A stretch of 64,000 bases of DNA, from NCBI GenBank assembly GCA_019155185.1, contig CM032797.1, positions 8,480,881 to 8,544,880 on the forward strand, in the 5' to 3' direction. A program made the position numbers and the translations under genes. The DNA is from Beaufortia kweichowensis. Its lineage: Eukaryota > Chordata > Actinopteri > Cypriniformes > Gastromyzontidae. Below are positions 39,363 through 52,072 of the stretch, piece after piece; the first letter of the stretch is position 1; each line of letters starts with the position of its first letter. Under the pieces are notes generated by a model. That model had not been told where the DNA came from. It saw only the letters and a list, made by a program, of their open reading frames with translations, and did not search any database.

Positions 39363-39588
39363 GTTGACTGATTGTGATGTACTAATTCAAATGACAACTG
39401 ATGTAAAGACGTGTTCGCTTCCCATTGGTCTTCATTCTTTCTTCTTGTCTTTTCACTTTGGTTCCTCTTCACTTATTCCTCCATTACAGCTTTTTTTAAC
39501 TTTATGTATCTTCCTTTATCTAGCGGAGATTCTGTGTTTGCGTTCCGGCAAAGCGTTTTACTCGGTTTCCCGCAGAGGGTTGGGTGCC
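39363..39588 (-). other. cdh24: Probable 5' UTR part of cdh24-like exon 1
   Basis: Immediately upstream on the minus strand is a strong acceptor: a pyrimidine-rich run ending TTTTCTCCCAG, with the AG at 39590-39589. An exon starting at 39588 would give 226 nt of 5' UTR before the ATG. All three frames from the acceptor reach stops before the ATG, so this stretch is untranslated or carries short upstream ORFs. The alternative is that transcription starts within or just upstream of this stretch and the acceptor is unused. Confidence 0.5.
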
Positions 39589-40518
39589 CTGGGAGAAAAG
39601 ATAAAGACAATTAAGTTAAAACTTTAATCATTGCAGTATGTTAATTAAAAGTGGAACGACAAAGCAAGGTAGCAGAACGCACAGTCAAGCTGATTCATTA
39701 ACTTATGAGTAATCACAAGACTTTGGCACTTTGGCACTTTCAGCATGAGCCACAATGCCTCATGTTTGATTTTGAACCGTCTGATGTTTCAAGCATCATT
39801 AGAAAAACTGTTATATAATTTTTGCCTTTATCAGATGTAAAAGGCTGGTGAGTAGCTCACATTCTCTGATGTAAAAAGAACCAGTGTGGGCGACCCAAGT
39901 TAAGTAATCCAGGACCACTTCCGTCAAATAAAAAAACTAAATCCAGCAGAATTACATTACACTATGATACACAATTTCACTTGTCTAATGTAAATTAAAT
40001 GGACATTTGATATATTGCAACTTCGAGTATTTAACAAGTTGGTATATTGAGAATAAGCTACAATAACACATTGAAGATAAATTTGCATTAGACTGCTAAT
40101 CAGAAATTCCTGAGAACTTAGATTAATAAAACAGCCTTCAACCATACAAAGCCGTCACCTCCAACAGAATGTCCCAAGTTTCCAAACTGATTTTGCAATT
40201 ACCTAACAAATTACGCTAGTTCCACCACAACACACTTCAGGAACTGCAACAATTTTACATTTTAGGGTGTGATGTTAAACGAGGCTGTCTAATCTGTGTA
40301 GACGTGCACAATGTGAAATTGCTTAAGTACAACTGAAGAGCAAAACGCGATAGGTAGTGAATCTGCAGAAATGTAACTGCAAAGCATTGTGGACTGTGAA
40401 TTCAGATTAATGACACTGACCTACAAGCAGTGTAGTGAAAGTGTGTAGTTTTGTATTGATTCAAGCAGCGTAGTTTTACTTTTACAAGGTAATTCATTAA
40501 GAAATTCTGTTATTATTT

Positions 40519-40791
40519 GTGACCCTGCCTTTGAAAACTCAGCTAAAGTAGTTTTTTTCTGACTGACTGTTTTTTACATAAATCATATTATAAATATTAT
40601 AAAGAACATATTATATATTACACATATTATAAAGAATATTCCTTGAAAATATAACCTTGATATCTTTGATATTTACTGAGTAATGTCATGTCAAAGATTA
40701 AAATCATAGTGCAATTAATAGGTGAAATCAAACTTTAATGCTCATTATCTCAAAATTTGATTTTTAGACTTGTTTTCACAGACAGGGTCAC
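40519..40791. mobile_element. GTGACCCTG MITE, copy C
   Basis: It starts GTGACCCTGCCTTTGAAAAC and ends TTTTCACAGACAGGGTCAC, mutually inverted. The interior words ATAACCTTGATATCTTTGAT and GTGAAATCAAACTTTAATGC are shared with copy B. Confidence 0.75.
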
Positions 40792-41137
40792 ATTTAATCA
40801 ACCTAATGTCATCTAAAACCATATACTCATAAGACACGTTCACACCAAGAACCACAACTATAACACTGTGGTTAATGTAGATGCTAAATAATGTGTTGTG
40901 TTGTCCTATGAGTATTCTGACACAAGAAGACATTAGTGATGCACTGAGACTTTGTCAACACGGCCACTTGAGATCACAACTGAGATCTCCAGAGGATCTC
41001 CAAACCCCTCCTTCTCTCTTGAGTTTTCTCCTCCCCAGTCACACAATTCTTCATTCCTCCGAACAGATATTCCTTCCATCTAAAAGCTTTTCTCTCCATT
41101 TTATATTTTCTTTTTCATCACCTCTTCCCACACACCA

Positions 41138-41141
<4 letters not shown>

Positions 41142-41190
<49 letters not shown>
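41142..41190. repeat. (CT)n microsatellite
   Basis: About 24 uninterrupted CT units. Confidence 0.95.
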
Positions 41191-41192
<2 letters not shown>

Positions 41193-41517
41193 TTCCATTT
41201 CACAGTATTGTTTTAATACACTCTCTCCTTTTGCTTTGGTTACCTGCACGTCAATCACGATTGTGCTTTAACCTTTTTCACCTTCCGAGCTCAGACTCGC
41301 CTCGATCAATCAGCCAATCTCCCCTGTGACACTGGGATTGACGGCTGTCTGGCATCTGTACTGATTCCAGACTAAATGAATCTGAAACAGAGATTCTCAC
41401 CGGTGATTCTTATAGATTATACAAACGAAAACACGTTAACACAAATTGAGATCCACGTCTGGCCGGCAGCTTATTTATACAGTAAATATAAAGCTGCTGC
41501 TTACGGGTCTACGGCGG

Positions 41518-41806
41518 GGAACTGTTCAGCCGAAAATACATTCTGTCATTATTTACTCAACCTATTGTCATGCTGGTATTTGTTCTGTAAAAAATAAAAG
41601 GAGAACATTCACACAGTTCTAGTAAACAGCAGTTTATAAACCATTATTATCTGTACGATTAAATTGCAGTTTTTTTTTGTGTGAGCTTTTTAACTCCTGA
41701 CATACATTGGCATAGTAAGAAAAAGCCTTTTGTCTTCAGCGTAATGGTTTGGAACAACATAAGGGCGAGCAAATATTACACAATGTTCAATTTTGGGTGA
41801 AATATT
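41518..41806. mobile_element. Angel-like MITE, decayed
   Basis: Left TTCAGCCGAAAATACATTCT, then GTCATTATTTACTCAACC; right GGCGAGCAAATATTAC, then CAATTTTGGGTGAAATATTA. The ends are eroded. Confidence 0.55.
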
Positions 41807-42135
41807 ACTGCACAAAAATGGGTTTGTTTGTGCTTAAACAACAGATAAAGCTCCAAGCTTACAAATCATTCATGCAGACAGGGTTGATTGAAAACTGCTG
41901 ATAGATTGTTGCGCATTGAATTTAACAGGCACGGAAAACTACAGAGAAGCGAAATTGCAAAGGCAGTGAAATCATCTTGCTAGCAGTGACAGTTTCCTTA
42001 GATTAGATTCATTAGATTGGAGCTGGTCCACTGGGTTTTTTTCACACTGAATTATTATGGGCTAGGCAGTCATAATCTAAAGTAGCTGCAGAGCCATACA
42101 AATGACCTAATCTAATGCAACAGTAGGTAGAAAAG

Positions 42136-42410
42136 TGCCTGCAGTCTATAGTTACAGAGACCCGGCTGTCAACACAAAGGTTGCTGGTTTGTTTCCAGAA
42201 AGGACGGTCCCAGCGGAGAGGTTCTGTGACGGCACTCCTGCTCTACCACTGTTGTGCTTTTGAGTAAGACACTTAACCTCTCCGTGCCCCCTGACTAGAG
42301 CTCTTAACACCAGCTTGTTTAAGTGCCTCTGCAGTTTGGCTCAAGGCACAGTGTCTCTCCAATTACAGTAGTGTTACTTTGTGTCTGCTAAATGACAAGT
42401 AACCACATTG
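42136..42410 (+). mobile_element. SINE-like element (tRNA-related head, V-SINE-like middle)
   Basis: GGCTGTCAACACAAAGGTTG followed by CTGGTTTGTTTCCAG resembles a tRNA-like B-box area. GAGTAAGACACTTAACCTC resembles the conserved centre of vertebrate V-SINEs, and TGTCTGCTAAATGACAAGTAA resembles a SINE 3' end. Diverged; family not certain. Confidence 0.45.
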
Positions 42411-42749
42411 GATACATTTTAAAGCAGCATATCTTAATAACATCGCTTTGCGAGCTGTGGTCCCTAAAGAGAATTATAACTGGCACAAATTGTCTTTGTT
42501 TATTTTGTTCAAACTATTTTCCCATCCATCGATATGATAGAGTGCTTTTTTGCAAGTAGTGGCTAAAACTCCTGTGAGTGATTCAAAATTTTGCCCTCAG
42601 TAAATTCACTATGGATAATTCTCGTATAAGTAGCACACACACATTATTGTAGCAGAGAAAAATATTGTTGTGATATAGTGCAGAATATTTGGATTCTTAT
42701 CAGGAGTCTTGAACTGCCTATGATTAATTGTTAAATAAACAGATCACAG

Positions 42750-43300
42750 AATAATAAAAAATGCCTCATAATTTACTGACCATCATGCCATCCCAGATGT
42801 ATTTCCAGAAAACGATTAATATTTTAAGCATATTTATAAAAGAATTGAAACAAAAACAAGCACTAAATTTAAATATATGGCATATTTCAAGCATGTCAAT
42901 AGCTTTGAATCTCACTGGTTCTCACATGTCTTGTTATTATATGTCATATGAAATTTTGTCATGAGACTATAAGAACCAGATTCAAAGATATTAATGTATT
43001 GTTATATTTAACTTTAGATTTTAATTTATTTGATTGAAATTTTGCAAAATATGCTCAAAATAATTATTTTTCACATAAACTCATATCATTACACTTCAAA
43101 CATATTACTGGAGTCATTTGGTTTACTTTAATGATGGATGGACCTGCTTCTTGGAGCTTCAACATTTTTGAATATAAATGGACATTAGTTTCTGTCCATC
43201 TGAAGAATGGTAATCATATACATCAGGAATGGCATGATGGTGAGTAAATTATGAGAAAATTGTCTTATTTCGCTAAACTCTTCCTTTAAAGGTAAAGTTA
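42750..43300. mobile_element. Angel-related longer element, decayed
   Basis: Left CTCATAATTTACTGACCATC and right GGCATGATGGTGAGTAAATT, GAGAAAATTGTC are inverted relatives of each other. CTGCTTCTTGGAGCTTCAAC and TCTGTCCATCTGAAGAATGG are blocks I know from a common cyprinid element of about 0.5 kb. Confidence 0.5.
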
Positions 43301-44579
43301 AGTAATAATAACTATTTCTTTCCTACGGCTACAAAGAGCCATGAAGTGACTTTACCAAGGGAAGAAATCAATACAGCTGTAGCCAACTTGAAGAATGGAG
43401 AAGAATTAAGCTGTAAGGTAAGCAAACTCAGCAAACAAATAGCTCTACTAAATGCTAATCACACTCTTGCCAATCCAATAACGGTTTCGAGTCCATATGA
43501 TGGGTGTAAAATGCTGGGGTTGGGTCACTCGGTTATTACGGGCATCAGGCTGACAACACAGACCAAACCAGCATATTGACACAGTCACATTTGCAGTGGG
43601 AATGTAAACCTGCTCAACATGAACGGTGTGCGTGTGTGAGACAGAAAAAGCACAATGCCCATGTCACTATTTGGTCTCTCTGAGGCTAAGAGGAATCAAT
43701 GCGGGGTAAACATGCGATGCTGCCGGGGGGCTAAAGATACAGAAAGCAGCGTCTTACTTAAGCCGAAATGTGCGTGTGGCACGCCGAACAGGACGGGCCG
43801 ACATCCAATCATTTTTGGCTTCACGCGACATGCACCCATACACCCCCCGGACAATCAGAGTATCTCACTGAACTGATTAATTGGGGCCATAAATATTTGT
43901 AATTAATTTTTCCTTTCCCCAGGCTCAGGGATCTCTCAGTTGGTTAGTATTAGAGGCAGATCTTTCTCATCGATCGCTGAGGGCTGTGGTGCGGTGAAGG
44001 CTGTCACCAACTTAACGAGACTGAAAATTTTAATTACGATTCTCCACCGCACCCCAGCCTCACTATTTATTTCTCTCTCACATGCATAGCATCTAACCAT
44101 AAAACGCTAGTCTCTCAATCTCTCAGTTTTTGCTTTGTGTTACATAATTGCTCTGTTCCAAAACGTAGTGTGCTGCCTACAGAGACAGCATTTTTAAAGC
44201 TGCAGAGGCAAAAGCTTCTCCAAATGGTGGGTGACTTAATTATTCTGCTTTCTAACATGCCTTCCATTGACTACCATGGCATGTGTCCTTTGTGTGGAAA
44301 GCAATACTATAATGCTCTGCTACAAGCTTTGTGGGAAAAAATCTAAAAGGCAGACAAAATGACAAAAAAGATTAAAAATAAAATGTAAATGTAAAAATAA
44401 AATAAAATCGGTTGCTTCCAAATATATGTTTTTGCTACATATGTATACTGTAGCCTTTCCATGAGTTTCCAGCGAGTTACTTTCTACTGTATGTAGTGCA
44501 TACCAACAAATATAATAAATATTAACAAGATGTGCCAGTGCTAATACTATGAATGGAGAGAAATGCAACGATCAATATG

Positions 44580-44821
44580 GCCACTATAGACCATTTCACA
44601 ATATATAAACAGCTCTGGTCCAGACGCACTTCCTGTCCTGGTTTTTTAACACTACACTAATGTCAGAACAAAATACAACGAACAGAACATTTACAATGGA
44701 ATCAAAATGTTTAACGAACATCTTTAAGATTTAATGTGAAGATGTGAAATATAAAAATACTGTAACAGGAAGTGCTTCTGGACCAGTGTTGTTTACATCT
44801 TGTGAAATGGTCTATAGTGGC
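44580..44821. mobile_element. 242-bp palindromic MITE with about 50-bp inverted arms
   Basis: Left GCCACTATAGACCATTTCAC ... CTGGTCCAGACGCACTTCCTG and right CAGGAAGTGCTTCTGGACCAG ... GTGAAATGGTCTATAGTGGC are inverted with few mismatches. No coding capacity; superfamily unknown. Confidence 0.75.
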
Positions 44822-47496
44822 AGAAGTTCCGCCTTGCAGTAAAACAAGCCAATCGTCAATCAATAAAGACTGCTATTTAAGGGGCATTTTATATAAGGGG
44901 CACTTTATATTTATATTTTATAAGGAGTCACGTTCGCCGCTTTCCAATCTGTGTGTATGCAAAGTAGCTGCAATGACCTCGAAAAGGGTGTTTTTACCAC
45001 AGTTTGAGTTTAAGAAACAAAAGTTATGGCACAGTTGATGTCAGGTTAAACTGTTGGTTAGAAATATGTTACTTAATTTTGATTCTACCTAGCTATTTTA
45101 GATATATCATCTTCCCCCATTGAAGCGGAAAGGACTGTGGTCTTGCTATGACTGGAAGAGCTGCCCGGAGACTCCAACTGCTCCAACTCCAACTCCAACT
45201 TTGAAACCAATTAAAAAATCATTCAGAGGTACCATTACAGTGACAACGCTCCCTCACAAGGCACCTCCCTTTACAGGCAGTAGGAAGCAAGGCAGCTCCC
45301 AAGGTTTTAAGCTACAGCCTATAATTTATTTTAAAAAACACCTACTCTTGATTTCAGATCTGAAAAACATACAAGGCAGCAGCGGCTCTCACTCTAGGAA
45401 ACATTATCCCACACATGTCAGAGAAAATAAATAATGCTAGCTTTGTTGTTTTTTGTTCACCTCGCCTGCTGTACTGCTCCACTGAAGTCTTCTGGACCAA
45501 ATGGGAAAAGCTAAAGAAATCCAGCCTTTGTCTTCATATTACTTCTCTAGTAAAAGAAGGTGTTCCTCCCACAAATATGGGCAAACTAATGCTGTGCGGT
45601 GACTGCATATGCCCCCCGCTGCGAGACCTTCAGCAGCACAGAAGTACAAAAATGACTTTGAGAAACTCGGCTTTCCTTCTCTCACAAAAGTCTGAAACAG
45701 GAGATCTGAGAAGCACAATAATGAAAGAAATCCGGAAGGAATAACGCACAAGACGCTTATATATATATATATCTAAACGAATAAAAATTATCCTCCTACG
45801 TTTGCATTTTACCTGAGGGGATATTGCTAAAATGCTGATTGGTATGCCGTGACTACACCAGCGCGGGGTGTCTGTGGGGGGCCTGCGTTTCTCAAAATGT
45901 CGATTCTCTGGGGACGCACAGGAAACAGGCTTGAAGGAGAGAAGAAAACAAGTTCACAAACAGAAAAAGACAGAGAGAAAGATGGTTCTTAGGTTCAACA
46001 AGTCCACTTCAGGGTGGCTTCCATCTGGTGAGTAAAAATAGAAGAAGAATTTTAACACAAACTGGTTTAAAACCATATACAATCTCTGCTTTATTTGGGA
46101 CAGACGGAGGATTGGGAAATGAAAATGACTTCATAATCTACAGATGAAACGAGACAAGCGCTAGAGAAATAAACAACCTCCAACACTCGAAGAGAGCAGA
46201 GGCCTGTTACAAAACAAGCTGTAAGAGACAATCAATCTGCCTCCCACACCACAACTCAACTGGAGAAAGCTTAGCACTGGTAATCTGATTACTGCTGATG
46301 GCACCTCAGGGCTGAACGTACAGTAGAAAAATGCTTAACACGGCCTCGCTCTGACCCGACAGTCATAAGCACCTCATTAATAACATAATCAGTATTCACA
46401 TACATTACTGAGCTTTTAATAATTCAGAACCGGCTACAAAACATGCAAGGGTGTTAGGAAATAGAAAAATTGATACGATTAGAAAGCTTCTGGTGTTTGG
46501 AGGGACTTACCAGCCAAAGACAGATTAACTGAGACTGGCCATAAATACAGCCGGATTTAAATGTCTAAGACCACTAAAGAAAATCTTTACAAATTTAAAT
46601 TAAATATGAATGTTTGAGTTCAAACAAAATTAACAGTTCAGCTAAAAAAATGTGTTTTAGTGTTTTTACTGTATGTCTTGAACAAGTATGTCTGAACCTG
46701 ATGATGCATTTCAAAAAATATCCTGTAAGTGCAAAAAGAGTTTAGTACTCTTTTAGCACAAAAGAGTTAACATGGCCAGTGTCACAAATTTGCTTATTTA
46801 AAAGTGACATGAAAATAAAATCTTAAATTAAATTTTATGTTTCTACATTTTTTTGTTTGTTTAAGTTATAAAACTAATTCCACACATTTTAAATTCCAGA
46901 TTTTCAATAAGGTCTCAGACTTTTGAACCACACTGTTAATTTTGCATATTTTCTATTAAACAGTCATTGTACCATTTTAATCACTTACTCAATTGTAAAA
47001 AAAAAACAGCTTTAGCCATATACACAAAAATATGAATATCTATCCAAACATGTGCATACTCCTTTTGATGAAAATTAATATGCATGGGTTTTGATAGTTG
47101 TTTTCGTATGTATATGTTTCAGAGAGTCAGCCCTAATTTTAGACCCTGACATATTTCCCTCACAACTAAGTGATTCTAACCAAGTTGTTTCTGATAAATG
47201 GTGAGGAGGGTGAACATTTAAATTCAAGCTGCTGTGAAGAAAAATGGACTTTCAAACTGTCTTATCTTATAATGATAGCTTCTGCTCAATCATTGGTTTT
47301 AGGGACACATATGTATGCCAAAGCTTCCTAGTGAGTTGGTGGCGAGTCAGAAAGTGCAGAAACATTTGCTGAAATTACACCTGATGCCCATCAAGACAGT
47401 CTTTCTTCTTCTGCCTCAGTGGCTCTTGACATCAAAAAGCTATCTGATCCCGTTAGCACAGCGCCTGACATTTCACTGAATGGCCCCTGAATCTTT

Positions 47497-47504
<8 letters not shown>

Positions 47505-47542
<38 letters not shown>
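47505..47542. repeat. (CT)n-(GT)n microsatellite
   Basis: About 15 CT units followed by 4 GT units. Confidence 0.9.
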
Positions 47543-48855
47543 TTGGGTGGTTTTACTTAATGATTAAACATGATGAAAAGGCAAGACTGTCAACATATTT
47601 TCACAGTAGATGTAAACCTGTGGCCATCTGTATAATACAACATATATCAATAGACCAAAAACTACTTCAGCAGATTTATACTTTTACTTTTCACAACTCA
47701 TAAGCACTTTCTGTGAGATGATAATCTTCATCTCAAGTGTGATATTTTCCAAACAACACTCCTTGCTAAAAAAGACAGGGTCTCTATCATAAAGACTAGA
47801 ATAGGTTTTACTAATTACTGCCAAGTTGTCATGAAGCGAATCCAAATTACAGCATATATATTACAGGATCACACCTCTTTGGAACAAAGGGGAGTAAAGT
47901 GTCTTGCTCAAGGGCATAGTGGTAATAGTCCATTGATTAACCCTTACACGGTTAATCAATGGTTAAACAAACTTCTTTTTGTTTTAAGACAAGTTTTTAC
48001 CCACGCTCACCACCTCTTTAAAATTGCCCAAGTTAGTTTATACAACAACAAATTCTTTCACTGTAGCCTATACTTACAATCATGTCTCTGAGCTGTCTGT
48101 AAGAAGCGCATCATTCCACCGGGCACATCCTCTAGCTGAACGACTAAAGCAAACTTCTTGGACAAACACAGATCGATTGCCTTTGTTGAATACACTGAGA
48201 ACAAGCTGGCATGTTACGTGAACCCGAATTTGTATCACACACTCCCTTTTCAGATCAAATTTTACTTCTGTAGCTTTCTAAAGCCGTGAGCAGTTTTTCC
48301 TGTGCCATTAGCATTACCTTTGCTAAGATTCAGGCTTTAGGGATCTGCAACGGCTAGAGGAGTTGATCAAACTAACAAGCTTTGAGCAGTGCTTTGCAGT
48401 GTTGCCAGTTGCTAAAAAATAAGATTTTGAGTTTGTTTTTGGATTTTGTAAGATGCCCGAGGGCCCTTCTATGGCCTCGTTGCTGAACCCATTCCTACCC
48501 CACAAACAGGACGGTATAGCAATCTGCTTTCCCATGAGACCCGGTTATATTTTTTACAGCCAGAGAGTAAATTGTTGTCGGGTAAATCAGGATGATGAGT
48601 ATGAGTTTGATAAGTAAAAGTTGTTATATTTCTGTTATTTTTACTAATGCATATGAAAGTTTTATTTATGTGAACTGATTCGTTCAAAGTGTTTTTTTAA
48701 TGTATCAGATCAAAAGTTAAGACAAAAGCTCTTCTAAAAGTGAGTTCTGAATTGGGACTTAGAGCAAAGACGGTAAACAAGATAATTGTAACAATTACTG
48801 CGAAAAAGTTACCAATTCTTCATCAGTGAACAACATGAGGTTTAACAGTGGTTGT

Positions 48856-49159
48856 TTAAACCTGTTAACCGTTCCACTGGTGGAACAATTAGGTTATTTC
48901 ACTATTCACTTTAATATTTCATAGTTGAATTCTAATCTAATCATGACAAACTATATATTAATGAAAGGTCTAAGACTCAAGAATAAATATTTGACAAATT
49001 TTCATTAAAAAGTTTTTAACCTTAATGTTCTTTCCAGAAATACCTCAAATTAAAAAAAAATTTTTTGTAAATCTAATATCGAAAATTTTAAAATTTGTAC
49101 TTTGAAAAGTGCATCTTCATGTGTATGCTTAATATGTGCAGTGACAGATATCGGGTTAA
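48856..49159 (+). mobile_element. TTAA MITE family, copy 5
   Basis: Left TTAAACCTGTTAACCGTTCC, core TCACTATTCACTTTAATATT and GAATTCTAATCTAATCATGA, right GTGACAGATATCGGGTTAA. TTAA is present at both edges (one extra A on the left). The second best preserved copy. Confidence 0.75.
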
Positions 49160-51734
49160 ACAAAATAAATAATAATTTTGGTCAATATTATGAAAACAAC
49201 ACATTTCTATACCTGGAATAATAAAATAAATAATATAATATAAGAATAAGAATAAACGTGGGAACTAAACCGTCAAGGAGCTGGCGGGACGTGAAGTAAA
49301 GTTCGCGGGCGGCTGCGGAACGGAGCAGATCTCTAGGGTAGCGCTAACATTTGCTGCAATGGAATGTTAGCATACTTGCGTGTCGGAAATCCTGCTGCGT
49401 CAGCTCCAGTTGGGTGCCCGCTATATCTGCAGTGCTGTCTAATACAACATCAGAGAGAAACAGTTAAATGTTACAGCAGTCTGAGCAAAAAAACACCTCG
49501 CTGGTTCCATAAAAAGCCCCCATTCAACTGTCACTTTGTGCAAGACGTGGAATTTACTCAATAACAGTAATGTACTCAATAACAGAGTGAATTAGACTAG
49601 TTAAATAGAAAAATATAGCTTCATGATGTGTCACACTATAATGGCACACGGCCATTTGCACCTACACAAGCAATGCAATGTATTGTGTGAGAAAAGAAAT
49701 CGACTCTGACAAGCTTACATTATACATACATGTACCACAAGGTACACACAGGTGTAGCAGAGCACCGCCGCAGTAGGCAAAACTGTAAAACTGCTTTGGT
49801 TTTTAATCCCCGTTGGAGTGGTAGCGCGCCATGCTTCATTAGCATAGATCTCACTGTACGCTTGACTTTTATTCTTTCTGGGTCCTTTTGCGTTTTAGCA
49901 AGCTGTTGACAGTTATTTTTGTAATTCTAATGACTTCGGTCTCAAATGTATTTCCTGCTTTTGTATTTTCTGGATGTGGGTCATTTTTGGGGGGTACGGT
50001 CTTCGCCTGTATATATAAGAATACCAGGTTTTATCAGCAGCGTTAATTTAATTCCACACGAGCAGAAATAAGATGAAACGCAAAAGTGATTTTGATTAAG
50101 AAAACAGCATGAAAGATCAATAATCCCACTATTAAGTAAAAGCTCTTTTGAAGCTAAAAGCTCCTTTCGCTTTGTTTGCATAGATCCACGGTTGCTGTAT
50201 GATCCAGCCCGGCTCTTTGTCGTTATATTTTGATGTATTAATTTATGGCGTATTGAGCCTGGGGCCAGGTTTGCGCGTTGTTGTTGGGCTATGTTACTGC
50301 AGATGTGCTTAGCTCTGAACTGTGTTATGAGTCATTCTAATAGCCTGCTGGTTTTATTTGGATGCTTTTACATCTCGAGTAGTTTTATCCGGAGACAAAC
50401 ATAATACATTGTGTAAAGCTCGACTTGTTCATTGTTGCATCTAGTCGATACACGCTAGCTTGATGTTGCGTAGCGGAACCGTAGTGCAAATGCCTTTCTA
50501 TATATTCTGTTATCATAGTGTTTTTATTGAGCTATTGTGATAGAGATTCAGAGGGTTATATGTGGCTTAAGTAGGGTTCAGATGGGGTTTACAGGAAGAC
50601 GGATTCATTTTTTGAGAGTTGCGCTGTGCAAGGTATGCTGATATATTTTCTCTCAACCTTCTGCAACACTAATGCAACAACCCATCCAAAGTTAATGCTT
50701 AGTTAATGCTGGTTTTGTGTATGAATGCGGTGAATTCGTTTAGCGTTGAGATACGGCGCATTTCAGGGTTGTTTACTTGGGGTCGTGTTTTGAGGTTTTA
50801 AGATAGTTGGAAAGGGGAGGGGCCGGCTCGGCTCGGGCGAGAGGCAGTAACTCGTATCACAAACATCTGGGTGGGCAGACAGTTCCTCCCATCTTTTGCT
50901 CATTTCCTCTCACCCTTAAACAACTACCTGCTGCAACGGACTGCTCAAGGTCGACCTACTATGACATCACTACCCCCACCTACAGCAAAGGGCAGAGGGC
51001 GAAAAAGCAGAACAGTTAGTATTAGGTCCGTTTCACACAGTATGCATAAAAAGTAAGTAAGCAAAACTGCAGCATGTGATTCAATACAGAAAAATTAGGT
51101 GATTTATATGTTACCACACTATATATTCTTTTTAATAACTGCCCTAAATTATAAAATGTTATCTGGACTGGGCTATTGAAAATTATTACACACTTTGACT
51201 GTCGTAAAATCTTATTTACACTGGATCATTTATATGCAAATGGTAGTTAATCACAATATCTAAAGTGTAGCTATTAACAGCTCAATTTGTCTGAATTTAG
51301 TGAACAGAAAGAGCTGTTTGTTCGCCTGTCTCTGCATGTAACGTCTAACAGACATCTTTTTTAAATAACAGACGAGTTGTTTGCTCCATTTTTATGTTGC
51401 ATTATAAAAACCTATACAGCGAAATATTATGTTGATAGGTTTAAAGTGCATTTTTAGTGTTTTTTTGCTGACTTCAGCATGCTATACAGGCAAAAATTGG
51501 CTTAGCACCAAAACTCTTCTTATTTAAATGATACAAATATTGTTCATTCACTGAAAATGTTTACCTACTGTTTTCATGAGATTTTATTCATGAGAATAGA
51601 TTCATTAACAAGGTGTATGATGGTGAGGAAAATGTTTTACGGATTGCATATGCTACAGATTGCATCTATAACACGTCATGTCAGGGTTTTTTTTCTCTCT
51701 TAAAGAGTTTTTTTGAACCCCTGACCACTGAGTG

Positions 51735-51822
51735 TTATCTTTCAATGCATGTAAAGCTCCTTTGGTACAATGACCTTTGTGAGAAAGCGCTATACAAATA
51801 AATAGAATTGAATTGAATTGAA
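51735..51822 (+). mobile_element. Retroposon 3' tail with (GAATT)n end
   Basis: GAGAAAGCGCTATACAAATAAA followed by GAATTGAATTGAATTG is the 3' tail of common teleost LINE/SINE retroposons. The 5' part is not recognised. Confidence 0.5.
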
Positions 51823-51934
51823 AAAAGTTTGTTTTGCTCCTCAAATAAAAGACCCAATTCATATTTATGATACTTTAATGATGCTTTTGTGTCCTCCAGT
51901 CGCCATTAATTGTAATTGACCATAAAAAATTACC

Positions 51935-52072
51935 AGATTCATCTCAATTTCATCTTCCACATAACAAAGAAAGTCAAGGTTTGGAACAGCAGTACACAAT
52001 GGGAGTAAATAAGCATGATAATAAATAATTGAAATAATGAATTTGATTTTCGTTGAACTATACCTATAATGA
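51935..52072. mobile_element. Half of an Angel-like element
   Basis: It holds only the right arm: AAAGTCAAGGTTTGGAACAGCAG, GAGTAAATAAGCATGATAAT and TTCGTTGAACTATACC. Confidence 0.4.

Noticed and set aside
45120..45434. 104-codon plus-strand frame with Thr/Pro run
   Set aside because: It crosses a short (CCAACT)n repeat; no domain.
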